The notes under the pieces: generated by a model
Database searches by the model: none
Told to the model about the DNA's origin: nothing
The model's input: only the letters and a program-made list of their open reading frames with translations
Source: Aphrocallistes beatrix
Lineage: Eukaryota; Porifera; Hexactinellida; Sceptrulophora; Aphrocallistidae
Length of the DNA stretch: 64,000 nucleotides
Reading direction: 5' to 3'
Assembly: GCA_963281255.1 (NCBI GenBank)
Contig: OY725495.1
Coordinates: 2,542,001 to 2,606,000, forward strand
Translations under genes and position numbers: made by a program
Part shown: positions 45,480 through 56,580 of the stretch, piece by piece
Layout: every line of letters starts with the position of its first letter
Position numbering within the stretch: position 1 is the stretch's first letter

Positions 45480-46249
45480 ACCACTACTATTCTGTATGAA
45501 TTTTGAAGTATAACTTCCACAAACTTTCAATCAACCTTTTGTTTAATATTTGAATATTTATTTCATAAATATTTTACTCTAGCCCACTAAAAAGCAGTTC
45601 TATACACCTTTTTGACTTATAATTATATCTTTTGATCTATTGTTAGCTGTTTTACTATCTATTTTCACGATATCCACTGTTCTCTTTCCGGATGTAGAGT
45701 GACTATTCCTCAGATCGTGTAAATTGTGAACCTGTTCCAGTAGTCAGGCGATATTTTATATTGAACAAATTGATTATTCTAAGAATATGAAGCAAAACAG
45801 TTGGAACGGGACGGAACAGTTCATTCAAGAAGGCAGTGGCCCATTGAGATGGAACTGGGGCCGGGCGGTTATTCCTTTTCGATCCTGTTATGAGTTTATA
45901 CTCATACAATTTTAATAAGAAGTGCTGTTCTAGAATTTAGTAAAGCCTACCTCTTGTGACGATGAATGAAACCCTCAAACATACCTTGGAAATGAATGCC
46001 AGTCACCTCGTACCACTGCCAATTCGTGCTACATCCCAACCCTTATCACATGCCATCTCGTACTACATACCAACTGGTACCAAGTCAACAGGAAATCATG
46101 CTTTTCGCTGTGTTCTTACCGATATCTCATCCAGAATGCTATAGAAATCGTAGATTTCATTTTGGTATTTGATAGGAGTTGACTGGTTCCCTTGGAAACC
46201 ACTTTAAGAATTTTCTTCCCGAAGATTGTGCCTGGCGAATTCATAGAAA

Positions 46250-46876
46250 CAAGCGCGCTTCGCTTGCTTGCGCTGCGCGGCTGGCGGACACAAAGTGTCC
46301 GCCGGAGGCTCCCTTCGGTCGCCTGGGGGTGACATTGGTTAATTAAACGGGATATATCATCTCTAAATATGTCCATCTTAGTTTTAAAATCGATATCACT
46401 CAAAAAAACACCAAATTTGTCAATTTTTAAAATTTTGATGAGTAATGATGACGTCATAGCAAAGTGATGAGTCATCATTTTTGATGATAATCATATGTGA
46501 GGTATGTTAGTATACAGATTCTATTAAAATTTCAGCCTTCTATCTTTTATAATGGCTGAGTTATGCTCGAATAACTGTGTTGCTCAACTTTTAAAAATGT
46601 TACAATGACGTCATTATTCCATGATGAGTCGACATTTTGGTCTGAGCTCAGAACTGGCTCCAGTAAGTTCTGAGCTCAGACCAAAATGTCGACTCATCAT
46701 GGAATAATGACGTCATGGAATAATGACGATAGCCAAAAAAATCTCACATGCCAAAAATTAGCTTTCTATGACCGGCAGTTTCTTCAATCAATTCGTTACA
46801 GAGATATATATATATACATATATGTATACACACATATATACACACATACACATTAATCGAGTTTTAATAGTAAGGA
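46250..46876 (+). mobile_element. Core repeat copy k, near complete
   Basis: Runs from the hairpin end (AAGCGCGCTTCGCTTGC) to the inverted terminus TCGAGTTTTAATAGTAAGGA at 46876, preceded by TA/CA microsatellite. Around 46640-46740 the GAGCTCAGAAC ... GTCGACTCATCATGGAATAA segment is duplicated in inverted form, creating a hairpin and an extra TGACGTCA. Confidence 0.85.
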
Positions 46877-47021
46877 TTGATTATATACTTTCTATGAGAA
46901 GATAAATACGATATCTTATATATTATAATTATTTACAAGCAAACAGGCTGATAAGGAAGGAAAAGATCATAGTAAACATATGGCAAGGTCTCTAATACTT
47001 GTAATACAGTTAAAGGACTCA

Positions 47022-47222
47022 TTACCTTGTTTCATATATCATTCTACTGAAATCATATTGAAAACTCGGGATTCTCAATTCAGCTCTTAGATAGGTTGGC
47101 AAAACTTCTCCTACTGTACAAACAGTTCTGTCTAGTACGGTTTGGTGGAGTGAAGACATCGCAGCAACACAATAGTCTCCGGAGAAAAGAAGTCCACACA
47201 GCTTGGTGCGCGCTAAAATCAC
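47022..47222 (-). CDS. Unrecognised open frame, possible exon
   Basis: The 66-codon frame includes GDYCVAAMSSLHQTVLDRTV and YLRAELRIPSFQYDFSRMIY and meets a possible donor (ACAAG|GTAATG) near 47019. Composition is less AT-biased than the surroundings. No family is recognised and no partner exon is visible. Confidence 0.25.
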   Translation of the reverse strand: MILARTKLCGLLFSGDYCVAAMSSLHQTVLDRTVCTVGEVLPTYLRAELRIPSFQYDFSRMIYETR

Positions 47223-47689
47223 GATATAGAAAGAAATCGATGCTGGAGAGGCATTAGCCGACTACCTACAAAGTCGATGTTGTACTCGAAGTGATATTTT
47301 GAAGATAAGCTACTCACTTAAATTTAGCTACTTCAGGTTTTATCAAAATTATTAAGGCCGTCATACCCACAAAAGAGTTGGAAACAAAATATTGACGAAG
47401 ACTGAGAGATCTAGAGTAGAATGCGAGGGTAGAAAGAAATGAGAGCGAGATATCATGAACATCTATTTTACTGTTATTTTAACATAGTTTGTTTCAAATG
47501 AAACAAAATATTGTTGAAGTTATGAATGATATTGAAAATTAATAAAGTTGAATTCAATTACATTGTTGGATTTATGAGTAGATTATATCAGGAAATGGAA
47601 GTCTTGAGTCTTGACATTAAATAGCTTTTAAGCTATAAGCAGATATATTTTGTATTTATAAATTCCCATTGTATTTATAAATTCCCATC

Positions 47690-47743
47690 CTCAACTTCAT
47701 CCATGGTACATTTGATACCTGGCCTTATATTGAGTAGGCTATG
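47690..47743. mobile_element. Solo end of CATAGCCTAC MITE
   Basis: CTTCATCCATGGTAC ... CTGGCCTTATATTGAGTAGG then CTATG resembles the terminus at 539, with more drift. It lies about 180 bp upstream of the host-like exon. Confidence 0.4.
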
Positions 47744-47920
47744 GCTATATCTGTAAATTCACATTTTAATTTATTTGATAGTCATAAAGCTGCATTTTTT
47801 ATCCTCAATATTTCTAACTGTAATTCCAAAGATGTCCTAGATATAGGACAATTTATCAAATGTGACCTATAAAATAGTTTTAATTTTATTCTTTATTTAT
47901 TCAAGCACAATTTATTCTAG

Positions 47921-48472
47921 TTTTATCAAAATTTAGACGAAGACGTTTCTAAATTAATGGATGTTTCTGATGCATTTGTTCTACAAAAAGTTGTCGATTG
48001 GCTAGATAAGGAGATCTTTCAATGTGATAGTTCTTTGATTCCTTATCCTCCCTTATTTCACTGTGTTCTTTCAAAGTTTTGGAATTTGTTGACGAATTAT
48101 ACTTCAATTTTAAGAAAGAATTCTTTTGAATTTTTCCATTTATCCAATCTCCAACATCGCACAAATAATTGTTTTTGTACTCTTGATGAATTGAATTGTT
48201 TTAAGTTTAAAACGTATTTTTTGCTTTCTAATTGTTTGAACATACATCAAAATCTGATATTTCAACAATTTCTACTATCTCAACAACGATTGAAGTTGGG
48301 ATTGGTTAATATTCTGAAATATTATGTTACACAATTTTTAGATCAGTGTCTGATTTCACAAACTAGTATTTCTGAGTTGTTATTACAGTTTGAAACTACT
48401 GTTACGAAAAATGAAGGTTGGATTTCCTTAAATTCTTCTCAACAGAGAATTATTGGTTGTTCTTCATATAAG
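47921..48472 (+). CDS. Host-like internal exon, 184 codons, unrecognised protein
   Basis: The frame opens directly after a good acceptor (TTTATTCTAG, ending 47920) and stays open for exactly 552 bases to a good donor (ATAAG|GTAAAA, 48472/48473), so the exon is symmetric in phase 0. It begins FYQNLDEDVSKLMDVSDAFV and contains LQKVVDWLDKEIF, CVLSKFWNLLTNYTSIL, LDELNCFKFKTYFLLSNCLN and QQRLKLGLVNILKYYVTQFL. It looks like an all-helical protein rich in Leu, Asn, Phe and Cys, with no transposase, RT or integrase signature. Codon use is AT-rich but frame-consistent. I cannot name the family. No neighbouring exon is seen; core repeats and a gap lie downstream. Confidence 0.6.
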
Positions 48473-48717
48473 GTAAAAATTTAATTACTTTTGAGGCATT
48501 TATAGTTGCTTTGGATCCTTATGCACCATTTTTATAGAGTTGTTAACATTGAAGGAGAATATGCCTTTTCATATATGCATATTATTCAGTGTTAAATTGG
48601 TACGACTAGTAAAGCCAATTTAGGTCTGTTTCATGGAATTTTGACCCGCTCCAAATAACATTACAAAATATTAGCTGTGGAATTTTTTCCCACACTAAAT
48701 TACACTATAATCTATAA

Positions 48718-49105
48718 TCCTTACTATTAAAACTTTTATTGTATTATTGTATATACAAGCGCGCTTCGCTTGCTTGCGCTGCGCGGCTGGCGGACACTTC
48801 ATGTCCGCCAGAGGCGCCCTTCGGTCGCCTGGAGGTGACATTGGTTAATTATAAGGGAGATATCATCTCTAAAAATGTCCATCTTAGTGATAAAACCGAT
48901 TTCACTCGAAAAATCACCAAATTAGTCAATTTTAAAATTTTTGATGCGTAATGATGACGTTATAACAAAGTGATGAGTCATCATTTTTTCAAGTCGCATC
49001 ATATGTGAGATATGTTAGTATACAGATTCTATTAAAATTTCAGCCTTCTATCTCCTATAATGGCTGAGTTATGCTCGAATAACTGTGTTGCTTAACTTTT
49101 TAAAA
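48718..49105 (+). mobile_element. Core repeat copy l, cut by gap
   Basis: Terminus TCCTTACTATTAAAACTT, hairpin end, GGCGGACAC..GTCCGCC palindrome (ATGTCCGCC here) and the following core up to the gap. The first TGACGTCA is altered to TGACGTTA. Confidence 0.8.
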
Positions 49106-49305
49106 NNNNNNNNNNNNNNNNNNNNNNNNNNNNNNNNNNNNNNNNNNNNNNNNNNNNNNNNNNNNNNNNNNNNNNNNNNNNNNNNNNNNNNNNNNNNNNN
49201 NNNNNNNNNNNNNNNNNNNNNNNNNNNNNNNNNNNNNNNNNNNNNNNNNNNNNNNNNNNNNNNNNNNNNNNNNNNNNNNNNNNNNNNNNNNNNNNNNNNN
49301 NNNNN
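49106..49305. other. Assembly gap, 200 N
   Basis: Exactly 200 unknown bases. The flanks are the two halves of an inverted pair of core repeats, so the true content and length are uncertain and 200 is probably a placeholder. Confidence 0.98.
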
Positions 49306-49760
49306 GGCATGATTTTTGGCATGTGGGAGTTTTTTGGCTATGGCTCCAGTAAGTTCTGAGTTCAGAGCAAAATGTCGACTCATCATGGAATTATGACGCC
49401 ATTATCACATTTTTAAAAGTTAAGCAACACAGTTATTCGAGCATAACTCAGCCATTATAGGAGATAGAAGGCTCAAATTTTAATATAATCTGTATACTAA
49501 CATATTCCACATATGGTACAACTCTCATCCAAATATGATGGCTCATCACTCTGTTATGACGTCATCATTATTCTTCTAAATTTTAAAAATTGATAAATTG
49601 ATTTTTCATGCGATATAGATTATAACAGTAGGACAGACGTATTTAGAGATGTTATCTCCCTTATAATTAACCAATCTCACCTCTAGGCGACCGAATGGAG
49701 CCTCTTGCGGACACGAAGTGTCCGCCAGTTGCGCAGCGCAACCAAGCGAAACGCGCTTGT
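49306..49760 (-). mobile_element. Core repeat copy l', inverted partner
   Basis: Opposite orientation to the copy on the other side of the gap; ends at the hairpin end (ACGCGCTTGT). The Glu-like frames here are repeat sequence. From 49760 to 50215 nothing is recognisable. Confidence 0.8.
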
Positions 49761-50215
49761 ACACATAATTAGCAGTGGGATTTTGACCGCACCTCGGGCA
49801 TGTGGATATTTACTATACATTCTTCTTATTCCCAATTTTTCTAGGTTTTAAAATTTCCAATTCATGCTTTCTAATCTGAAAATTATTTTCGCTGGAAGAC
49901 AACGTTATATTCAGGGGGCATGGGCTAGAAGAAAGTATTATGCTTATGTAGTTTGAATTGCGATATGTTTCTGGCTCATTAATGATTTACAATGTTAAAA
50001 TCGAGCTAGGAATCACTGATATATGTCATTTAATTTCCTAATATACTCATTTGATAACAATTAATCCTAAATCATACTTAAATATATAACTACACTATGA
50101 GTATGCGTGCATCATGTTCCTCTCCAGGTAGTGTAATGATGTCTTCCTCCTCCCCTAATGACCATCCCGTTCTTCTCCAGGCAGAATACGATAACAGAGC
50201 GATGTTAATTCAACT

Positions 50216-50452
50216 GACCCGTTTTTGGTGGGACGTCTCTATTTTTTCACTCTTCTGATCTAATTTTGACAGAAATCTCCCCATTATGTCCCGACTTTTC
50301 CATTTTTGAATGTTCTGTTCCTTCTTGATGTTGTCGATAGCAAACATCCTGTCAGTATCACGAGTTTCATCTATTTCTTTCATCCACTCATCCTCATTAT
50401 TTGGTAGCTCATAGGAATCTGTTTCGTCAAGGTCATTGTAATTGTATTAAGT
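50216..50452 (-). CDS. Unrecognised acidic/basic open frame
   Basis: The minus strand stays open for about 78 codons: YNDLDETDSYELPNNEDEWM, KEIDETRDTDRMFAIDNIKK, EQNIQKWKSRDIMGRFLSKL, ending TSHQKRVS and a stop. Charge-rich and likely helical. It contrasts with the hydrophobic noise of other frames and could be a last exon of something, but I know no family for it. Confidence 0.3.
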
Positions 50453-51059
50453 TGGGGGAATCCTGGATCAGAGGTAGAATCGTATTAATTTGGTTCAAAA
50501 CGGTCGTTGTTAATCTCTTCCGAACATAAGATAGAATCGATTGTACCCTGTAGAATGTTTTTCTGAGTATGTGCTGACATAACTGCTAAGTGTAGGTTTG
50601 CTGTCCATTATGTATCTGCATTACCCTTCAATTTGTAAATTTTATTGCAATTCAAAATTAATTGAATAAATAGCGAGTAATTCTTTTGGCAATTTTAAGT
50701 TCATTGCTTTGTGGATGGTAAGCAGTAGACTTCTAAAGGCTCAACATCAATTTCTATGTGGAAATCTGAATTTCCTTTAACATTATAAATATTCATAAAT
50801 ATGCTACCAAATACTTTCACTTTTATGCAATGACTTAAATGAGACGTTAGCTTAAAAAAAGGTGTACACAGCTAATTTAACTAATTTTGAGTTCCCACTA
50901 CGTTGAAGCTGGTGAATATATAATTGTGTCAATGTATACCAGATGCACTTCATTTAGTTAGTAAAGAGGGACCTATTCTCTTGTTTATTTTTAGATATAA
51001 TAAAATTAACTATATATGTATAAATACCAGCAGGTGTCCATTACCAAAATATATTTTAT

Positions 51060-51530
51060 ACCTTGCTCGAGAATCCTTTACCTTGGCCGCTCTGGATATC
51101 TTTAGGAACTCCGAATGTAAGATATATTGCAAGCGATCCAATCCCTCCCTGGATGTTTTAGTTTTGAGAGGGCTTGCAACTTTGGTTAGGTAGCAGACAA
51201 TAACAAAAAATTATGCTGAATTCCGGAAGAATCTGGGGTAATGTTCCAAATTTGATCAATTCGACAGTGATGCCAGGAGCTTTGTGGTGATGGAATGGGT
51301 TGGAGTTGTCGTTGGGGCTGAGGTGTGAGTGCTGCATTAGATTGGTATTCATAATAGTTTTTCTCTAAAAGGATAAGAATAACTGTTGATAAATTTATTG
51401 TCATTCTAATTCATTGAATTGGAATTTCTTACATATTGTCGGACGTCCTCATGAATGCCGATCCAATCGTATTTGTTACGAATTTAATGAATGGTAGTGT
51501 TGATACCAGCGTGAGTAGTATCATGGTAGA
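51060..51530 (-). pseudogene. Retroelement-type integrase fossil
   Basis: Minus-strand matches to the zinc-binding region and the beginning of the catalytic core of a gypsy/Ginger-type integrase, related to the copy at 21090-21690 (QLQPIPSPQSSWHH block). It is broken in several places and incomplete, with no LTRs seen. Confidence 0.5.
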
Positions 51531-51602
51531 AGCAGATGATATAATTGATTTCAAATTCAAGTGGCACCAATATTATTTCACGACTCCATTCTTTCTCACA
51601 CT

Positions 51603-51878
51603 CTAAAATTTGAACGGTAAAAATGAATGGATAACTACGATTTGCATGGTTAGTAAATATTCTACCACTGTAGTCATATTAAAATTGAGAAACACAAGCG
51701 AAAATATTGGTGACCAAGATCCATTAGTAGCAAATGTTAGATAAGCTGAGTTTGAATGCCCTCGCATTTTAACTTCAACTTCACAAGGTGTTCTGGTGAT
51801 ACTACTCTCTGCACATTCTGACAAAAAACTTTTTCTTACATCGATCACTTGAATACTTCCTTTCCATAGGAATGACAT
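51603..51878 (-). CDS. Unrecognised open frame upstream of integrase fossil
   Basis: A 91-codon frame (MSFLWKGSIQVIDVRKSFLS, CEVEVKMRGHSNSAYLTFAT ...) with no recognised family. It lies just upstream of the fossil on the same strand and may be unrelated. A chance ORF is possible. Confidence 0.2.
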   Translation of the reverse strand: MSFLWKGSIQVIDVRKSFLSECAESSITRTPCEVEVKMRGHSNSAYLTFATNGSWSPIFSLVFLNFNMTTVVEYLLTMQIVVIHSFLPFKF

Positions 51879-52267
51879 TAGTCAAGAGATAACTCTCTTG
51901 CTGGTACTCGTTCACGTTCATGATAAAGTCAATGTTAGTTTGAAATAAATTCGTAAGGAGAAGTTGAAAGTAATCTAGAAAAAAAGAGATAAAGTTAGTA
52001 TGAACCTGGCTTCTGTCAAATATGTATTAGTATTTGTAGGTAAACGGACACTTCGTCGCACAGACATTTCATCCTCTCAACATTAGTTACCGGACAATGT
52101 ATAGATGCTCAATATGTAGATGCTTGAAGTTGATGCTTTTGGAGTGGAGTATGTTTGCAAAAAAGGGTGAAAATTCGGACATTTGATTGAGAAATAAGTA
52201 GGTGCGGAAGGGGTATTTCAGGGGACGAAAATTCCAGGGACGAAAGTTCCGCTACCCGTTGTCCGGC

Positions 52268-52400
52268 AACTAATGTTCATAGGACAAAATGTCTATGCGA
52301 TGAAATGTCTCTGCGACGAAATGTCAATGTGACGAAATGTCCGTCCGTGCGACAAAATGTCCGTGCGACGAAGCGTCCGCTAGGGGACGCTGCATTTGTC
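52268..52400 (+). repeat. GCGACGAAATGTC minisatellite
   Basis: About seven units of TG(C/T)GACGAAATGTC(T/C)(C/G) with variants. An inverted relative (GACATTTCATCCTCTCAAC, ACTTCGTCGCACAG) lies at 52045-52085, so the block 52045-52400 is a loose foldback. Confidence 0.75.
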
Positions 52401-53424
52401 AGACAAAAATTACTTGCATTTGGAAGAATTTTACATGTATGCATTTTTCAGACAGTTGTATGCATTTCTCAGACATTATATTATTGTTATAACTCTAGTT
52501 TCGTGAAAGGGTGGATAAGTGGAATTTTGTTTTTTTAGAAATGAATGGGAGAGCGAAAGTGAGCATTTTGGAGAGTAATGTGTTAAGAAAGGTGTGAAAG
52601 GGACCTTTTGAGTTCGAAATATTGCCCTATTGAGTGTGGAAGTGGCATTTTTATTTCTTGACGGGGTGGTTGAGTGGCATTTACTAGAACTCTAGAAATT
52701 CTATTCTGACAAGTGCATAATTCGATAAAACACATTCTGACAAAAGCCAGTAAAGGACATTCTGACTAACGACAATTTCAAGATTCTGACAAATGTATAC
52801 AGTGCGTCCGGAAATTATTGACACAAAACTTCAACTTTACTTCAAGTTAAACCTATGCTTGGGAAGAGTACTATAATTTCAAGATGACTTCATTAAGGTA
52901 TTTTCATCCTATACATATATATATATATATACTATATACTATTTTACACTATCACACCTTGCGGTTAGTCCGCACCTTTTCAGAAATGCAAATCATTTTT
53001 TGTAGAATATTTTAAAAAATCCCTACAACTGTCTACCACAGTATAGCATTCTATTCTTATTACTGCTGAATGTAGCAATCCCGAAAGATATAGACACTGA
53101 AAGTCAGAATTAGGGGCGTTAAGTGATTACACGACAAAAATCAATATTTTTTTGAGAAAGTATAATTGTATTTGAATTTAATTCTCACAAGGAGTCCTAA
53201 TTATTAGTTAGCCTATTACTTTAAACAAGGCAAGTTCAAAATTGTGAATTTTAATAACGAAATTTCAATTTTTGCATTGTCATTCTGTGCTGATGTCAAT
53301 TACATCCCTAATTCTGACTTTCAGAGCCTATATCTTTCGGGATCCTTTAAAGAAATGCTCAATAATGCACTACTATAAGATATCTACTTTCTTGTATATT
53401 TGCATTGCTAAATTTAGTACTACA

Positions 53425-53482
53425 AGCAGGCTTCTCTTGCTTGCGCTGCGCAGCTGGCGAACACTTTGTGTCCGCTGAAACT
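53425..53482 (+). mobile_element. Core repeat hairpin end, fragment m
   Basis: AAGCAGGCTTCTCTTGCTTG then GCGCTGCGCAGCTGGCGAAC and GTGTCCGC. The matching terminus (TCGAGTTTTATTAGTTAGGA) is found 1.2 kb away at 54661-54680, after the Tc1 element. Confidence 0.65.
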
Positions 53483-53489
53483 TCTGTTT

Positions 53490-54645
53490 ATAGTATTCCT
53501 GGTTTGCTTTCTATATACGTACTTCTTTTCATGTGATATGTATTACTATGAATCATCTTTCGAATTAAAATAGAACCTTTTAATAAATTACAATTGTTGC
53601 ACGAGTTTGGACGATTTTATAATCGGAGTATAATTATACCGAAATGGATGTCGTAAACTGGAAAGAAACACTAAGAAACAGGGCCGTTGGTATGATAATT
53701 GGTGGTATGCTTCAGAAAAATGTTGCCATGTGTCTGGATAAACCACTCAGAACAATTCAACGCTGGTGGGCACGATATAGACGAGGAGAAGATCTTGGAT
53801 ATAAGCCTGGTGCTGGGCCTCCATCAAGAGTGTCGAGGGAAGCAAAAATTATTATGTCCAAATCTCTCGGGAAAATCCGCAACTCGACTAGAAAAATCGC
53901 CACCAAATTGAAGAGAAAGGGTCACAATATCTCTAAATCGACAGTTCATCGCTATTTGAAGGTGACTCTAGGCGCAAATGCTTATAAAAGACCGAAAAGT
54001 TTGGTCAACTGACAGCTCCGGAATATCACCTCGCGAAAAAGTTAAAAATCCCCCTAAAGTGATGGTCTGGGAGGTTATGAGCTATCGAGCTCTCTCAGAG
54101 TTACATTTCGTTCCGCCTAAACAGACAGTAACTTCTCAGTACTATACAGAAGAGGTATTGGAGAAATCCTAGAGTACTGCGGTGAGTCGTTCTAGGAATA
54201 CAGTGGATACTTTGACCAGGAAGTTATTACCAGACATGTCTCGAGCAATTTTCATGCAAGACGGTGCTCCTGCAGACACCGCAAATCAGACACAGAAATG
54301 GTGTAAGAACAACATGTCTGGTTTCTGGGCCAAAGGAATATGGCCTGGCAACTCGTAGGATTTAAATCCGATAGAAAATCTGTGGAGTATTTTGCTTGAG
54401 AAGCTGAATGAGATGAAGTCCTCAACGAATCTCCAACAGTTATCGGCGAATCTCAAAGTTGCCTGGGCAAATATCAACCCCTCGATCCTGGAGAATTTAG
54501 TGGCTGGTATGCCAGCTCGTATTGCTAAATGCATACAATTGAATGGAAGATATATTATAGTAAATAATGGTTAAGATCTGATACATTTAACCTATAATAA
54601 GACAACATAGAAACATACGACAATAATTATGGGACACCCTGTATA
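53490..54645 (+). mobile_element. Tc1-like DNA transposon (DD37E), 5' end lost
   Basis: A Tc1-type copy whose right end keeps TATGGGACACCCTGTA (54629-54644 region), a terminus common in this group. The matching left end is not found. It lies between a core-repeat hairpin end and a core-repeat terminus, so it apparently inserted in a core repeat that was itself in the long-TIR MITE. Confidence 0.6.
53644..54574 (+). pseudogene. Tc1-like transposase, DD37E type, inactive
   Basis: Residues 1-123 (53644-54012) form the paired DNA-binding domain: NWKETLRNRAVGMIIGGM, the GRPR-like linker GYKPGAGPPSR, then SLGKIRNSTRKIATKLKRKG and STVHRYLK. A deletion near 53985 removes the first catalytic Asp region and changes frame; KVKNPPKVMVWEVMSYRALS follows. 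After a stop at 54170 come IFMQDGAPADTA (second Asp) and DLNPIENLW (Glu), with 37 residues between Asp and Glu and a stop where Pro is expected before DLNP. The C-terminus runs intact to VNNG (54574). Standard Tc1 has 34 residues here, so this is a DD37E lineage. Confidence 0.75.
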
Positions 54646-54920
54646 TATACACACATTAATCGAGTTTTATTAGTTAGGATATAAGAATAGATTGCTATAC
54701 TGTTGTAGACAGTTGTGGAAATTTTTAAAAAAATCCTCAAAAAATGATTTTGCAGTCCGGAAAAAGTGCGGACTAACCGCAAGGTATGTAAAATAGTATC
54801 TATATGTATAGGATGAACTACCTTAATGAATTCATCTTGAAATTATAGTACTCTTCCCAAGCATAGGTTTAACTTGAAGTAAAGTTGAAGTTTCGTGTCG
54901 ATAATTTCCGGACGAACTGT

Positions 54921-55085
54921 ACATCTGTCTGATAAATGCATACAACTGTCTGACAAATGAATACATCTGTCTGACTAATGCATACAGCTGTCTGACAAAT
55001 GCATGTCGTTGTTTGACAAATGATTACTACAGAAATTTTGACAATTGCAACTGATTTTTCTGACAAATGCATGCGCCTCGTCCGC
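54921..55085 (+). repeat. CTGTCTGACAAATGCATACA minisatellite
   Basis: Five or more units of about 23 bp based on CTGTCTGACAAATGCATACA. Related units (TTTGTCAGAC, CATTCTGACAAA) flank the MITE on the left at 52390-52480 and 52700-52798, so the MITE inserted into this array. TATTTGTATTTG-rich sequence follows, also at 55640-55830. Confidence 0.75.
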
Positions 55086-55284
55086 TATTCGTATTTGTAT
55101 CCGAAATTTCTGTTGCATTTGAGCTGTATTTGCAAATACGCGTCTCTTTTCATTCATGTAGCTACAGGAAGCCACTTGTCAAGTAGTCAAGTAATTAGGC
55201 GCTACACTCGTCACATGTTATGTTTAAATTCTAGCTTGTTTTGTTGGTTTATCAAATGTTTAGGTTACATAAATACTAGATTAT

Positions 55285-55580
55285 AGTTTATGTCATTGGT
55301 CCCCAACCTTTTCAACCCGTGTAGCCTCTGAGCTAAAATTTTGAGGGCACACATTCAGATTCAATTAGGAGTTGTTTCCATAATAGAAATGCGAATATTC
55401 AGTCTCAATCAATGCAGAGTAGTAGAGTAGTCAGAGTAAAGTAGTAATTTATGTGGATAACAATTGTATATATCTTTCAAAGCCAGATATATTTACCATT
55501 CAAAAACTTTAACTTCCTACTCCTGGTGCCTTGCACCCCCGACATAAGGTACGCGCACTCCAGGTTGCAAAATGCTGGTT
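55285..55580. mobile_element. hAT-like MITE (TGGTCCCCAACC)
   Basis: CATTGGTCCCCAACCTTTTC at the left and CTCCAGGTTGCAAAATGCTG at the right resemble the terminal style of Charlie-like hAT MITEs. The inverted match is short and the duplication unclear. Confidence 0.35.
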
Positions 55581-55906
55581 TATGTATATCTAACTCTTAA
55601 GTCTCGGATTCCGTTAAGTCTATACCTTAATTAAAATCAATTTATTCTCCTTATTAGTATGTTAAGCTACTAAGTTTATGTAAGCTTCGTTCAAATGCGT
55701 ATTTGTATTTGAAATACACTATAATAGTGTATTTGTATTTGATTTTATAATTTTAAGATCAGCGTATTTCTATTTGTATTTGAGTGAACAGTTGTGTAAT
55801 TGTATTTATAATCGAATAAAAAAACGTATTTGACTCAAGCCTGGTATGGATGTTCAGATATGAAGATAATTATATAATCAATAACAAGCTATCATAGACA
55901 AAATAT

Positions 55907-56335
55907 CAGTGGCGGCGCTAGAGATGGGGCTTGATGGGGCTAAAGCCCCATCAAAAAGATTTATCAGCCCCATCACTTGATGGGGCTGAGAAGAGACAGA
56001 CTAGGGAATTTTTAGAAAAAATATTTGAAACATGAACTTTTATTATTGAAAATTCATTATTGTGTAGCATCAAATTTCGATAATCACCATTGTAGCATCA
56101 AATTTCGAATAATCACCATTGTAATAATATCAAATTTCGAATAATCACCATTGTAATAAATTATTACATAGTATTAGGTTGATTCAATGGACATCTGACT
56201 AAATCATTCACAATATGACTAAAGTAATTATTCAATATTGTTTTGTGCAATTTTATTATTACACCTTCAGCCCCACCAAAAATAGTTCCAGCCCAGTTCA
56301 GCCCCATCAGTCCTGGAGAGCTAGCGCCGCCACTG
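55907..56335. mobile_element. hAT MITE with 15-bp perfect TIR
   Basis: CAGTGGCGGCGCTAG and its perfect inverse bound 429 bp, and CAAAATAT is duplicated at 55899-55906 and 56336-56343. Inside, AGCCCCATCA units occur near both ends. Three direct CATTGTA..CAAATTTCG units lie at 56060-56160. Non-coding; its sharp ends suggest a fairly young insertion. Confidence 0.92.
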
Positions 56336-56444
56336 CAAAATATTAGTTAGTCTGAGATGAAAAAGCGTTCTAATGGGTCAAAATCCCATGCGAGTCAGAA
56401 TCTCATGGAACAAGTATCATGCTCGATGAGTCTGTAGGCTAATT

Positions 56445-56580
56445 AAGAACATGTCTCTATACTATAGAGACATGTCTACTACATCTATTACGCTATCAGA
56501 TATGCTATGATTATGCTATACGTAGACTCTATAACATAGTCATATCAGATCTGATAGCGTAGTAGACATAGCAATCATTT
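56445..56580. repeat. Nested hairpins (ACATGTCTCTATACTATAGA)
   Basis: ACATGTCTCTATACTATAGA then GACATGT forms a near-perfect short palindrome. GTCTACTAC..GCTATCAGAT pairs with ATCTGATAGCGTAGTAGAC about 60 bp on. Function unknown. Confidence 0.55.

Larger units (their letters stand above)
52800..54919. mobile_element. Long-TIR Tc1/mariner-type MITE holding nested elements
   Basis: CAGTGCGTCCGGAAATTATT at the left is inverted at 54919 (AATTTCCGGACGAACTG) with TA on each side. Pairing extends about 240 bp through GGTTTAACTTGAAGTAAAGT and GTGCGGACTAACCGCAAGGT. The interior at 53085-53345 is shared with 37560-38690. A core-repeat scrap, a Tc1 transposon and a core-repeat terminus are nested within. 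Confidence 0.75.

Noticed and set aside
46250-46400. tRNA-like or SINE promoter in the GC-rich end of the core repeat
   Set aside because: No convincing A-box/B-box pair at tRNA spacing and no cloverleaf; the GC richness comes from nested palindromes.
49069-49386. Frames made mostly of X
   Set aside because: They read through the 200-N gap.
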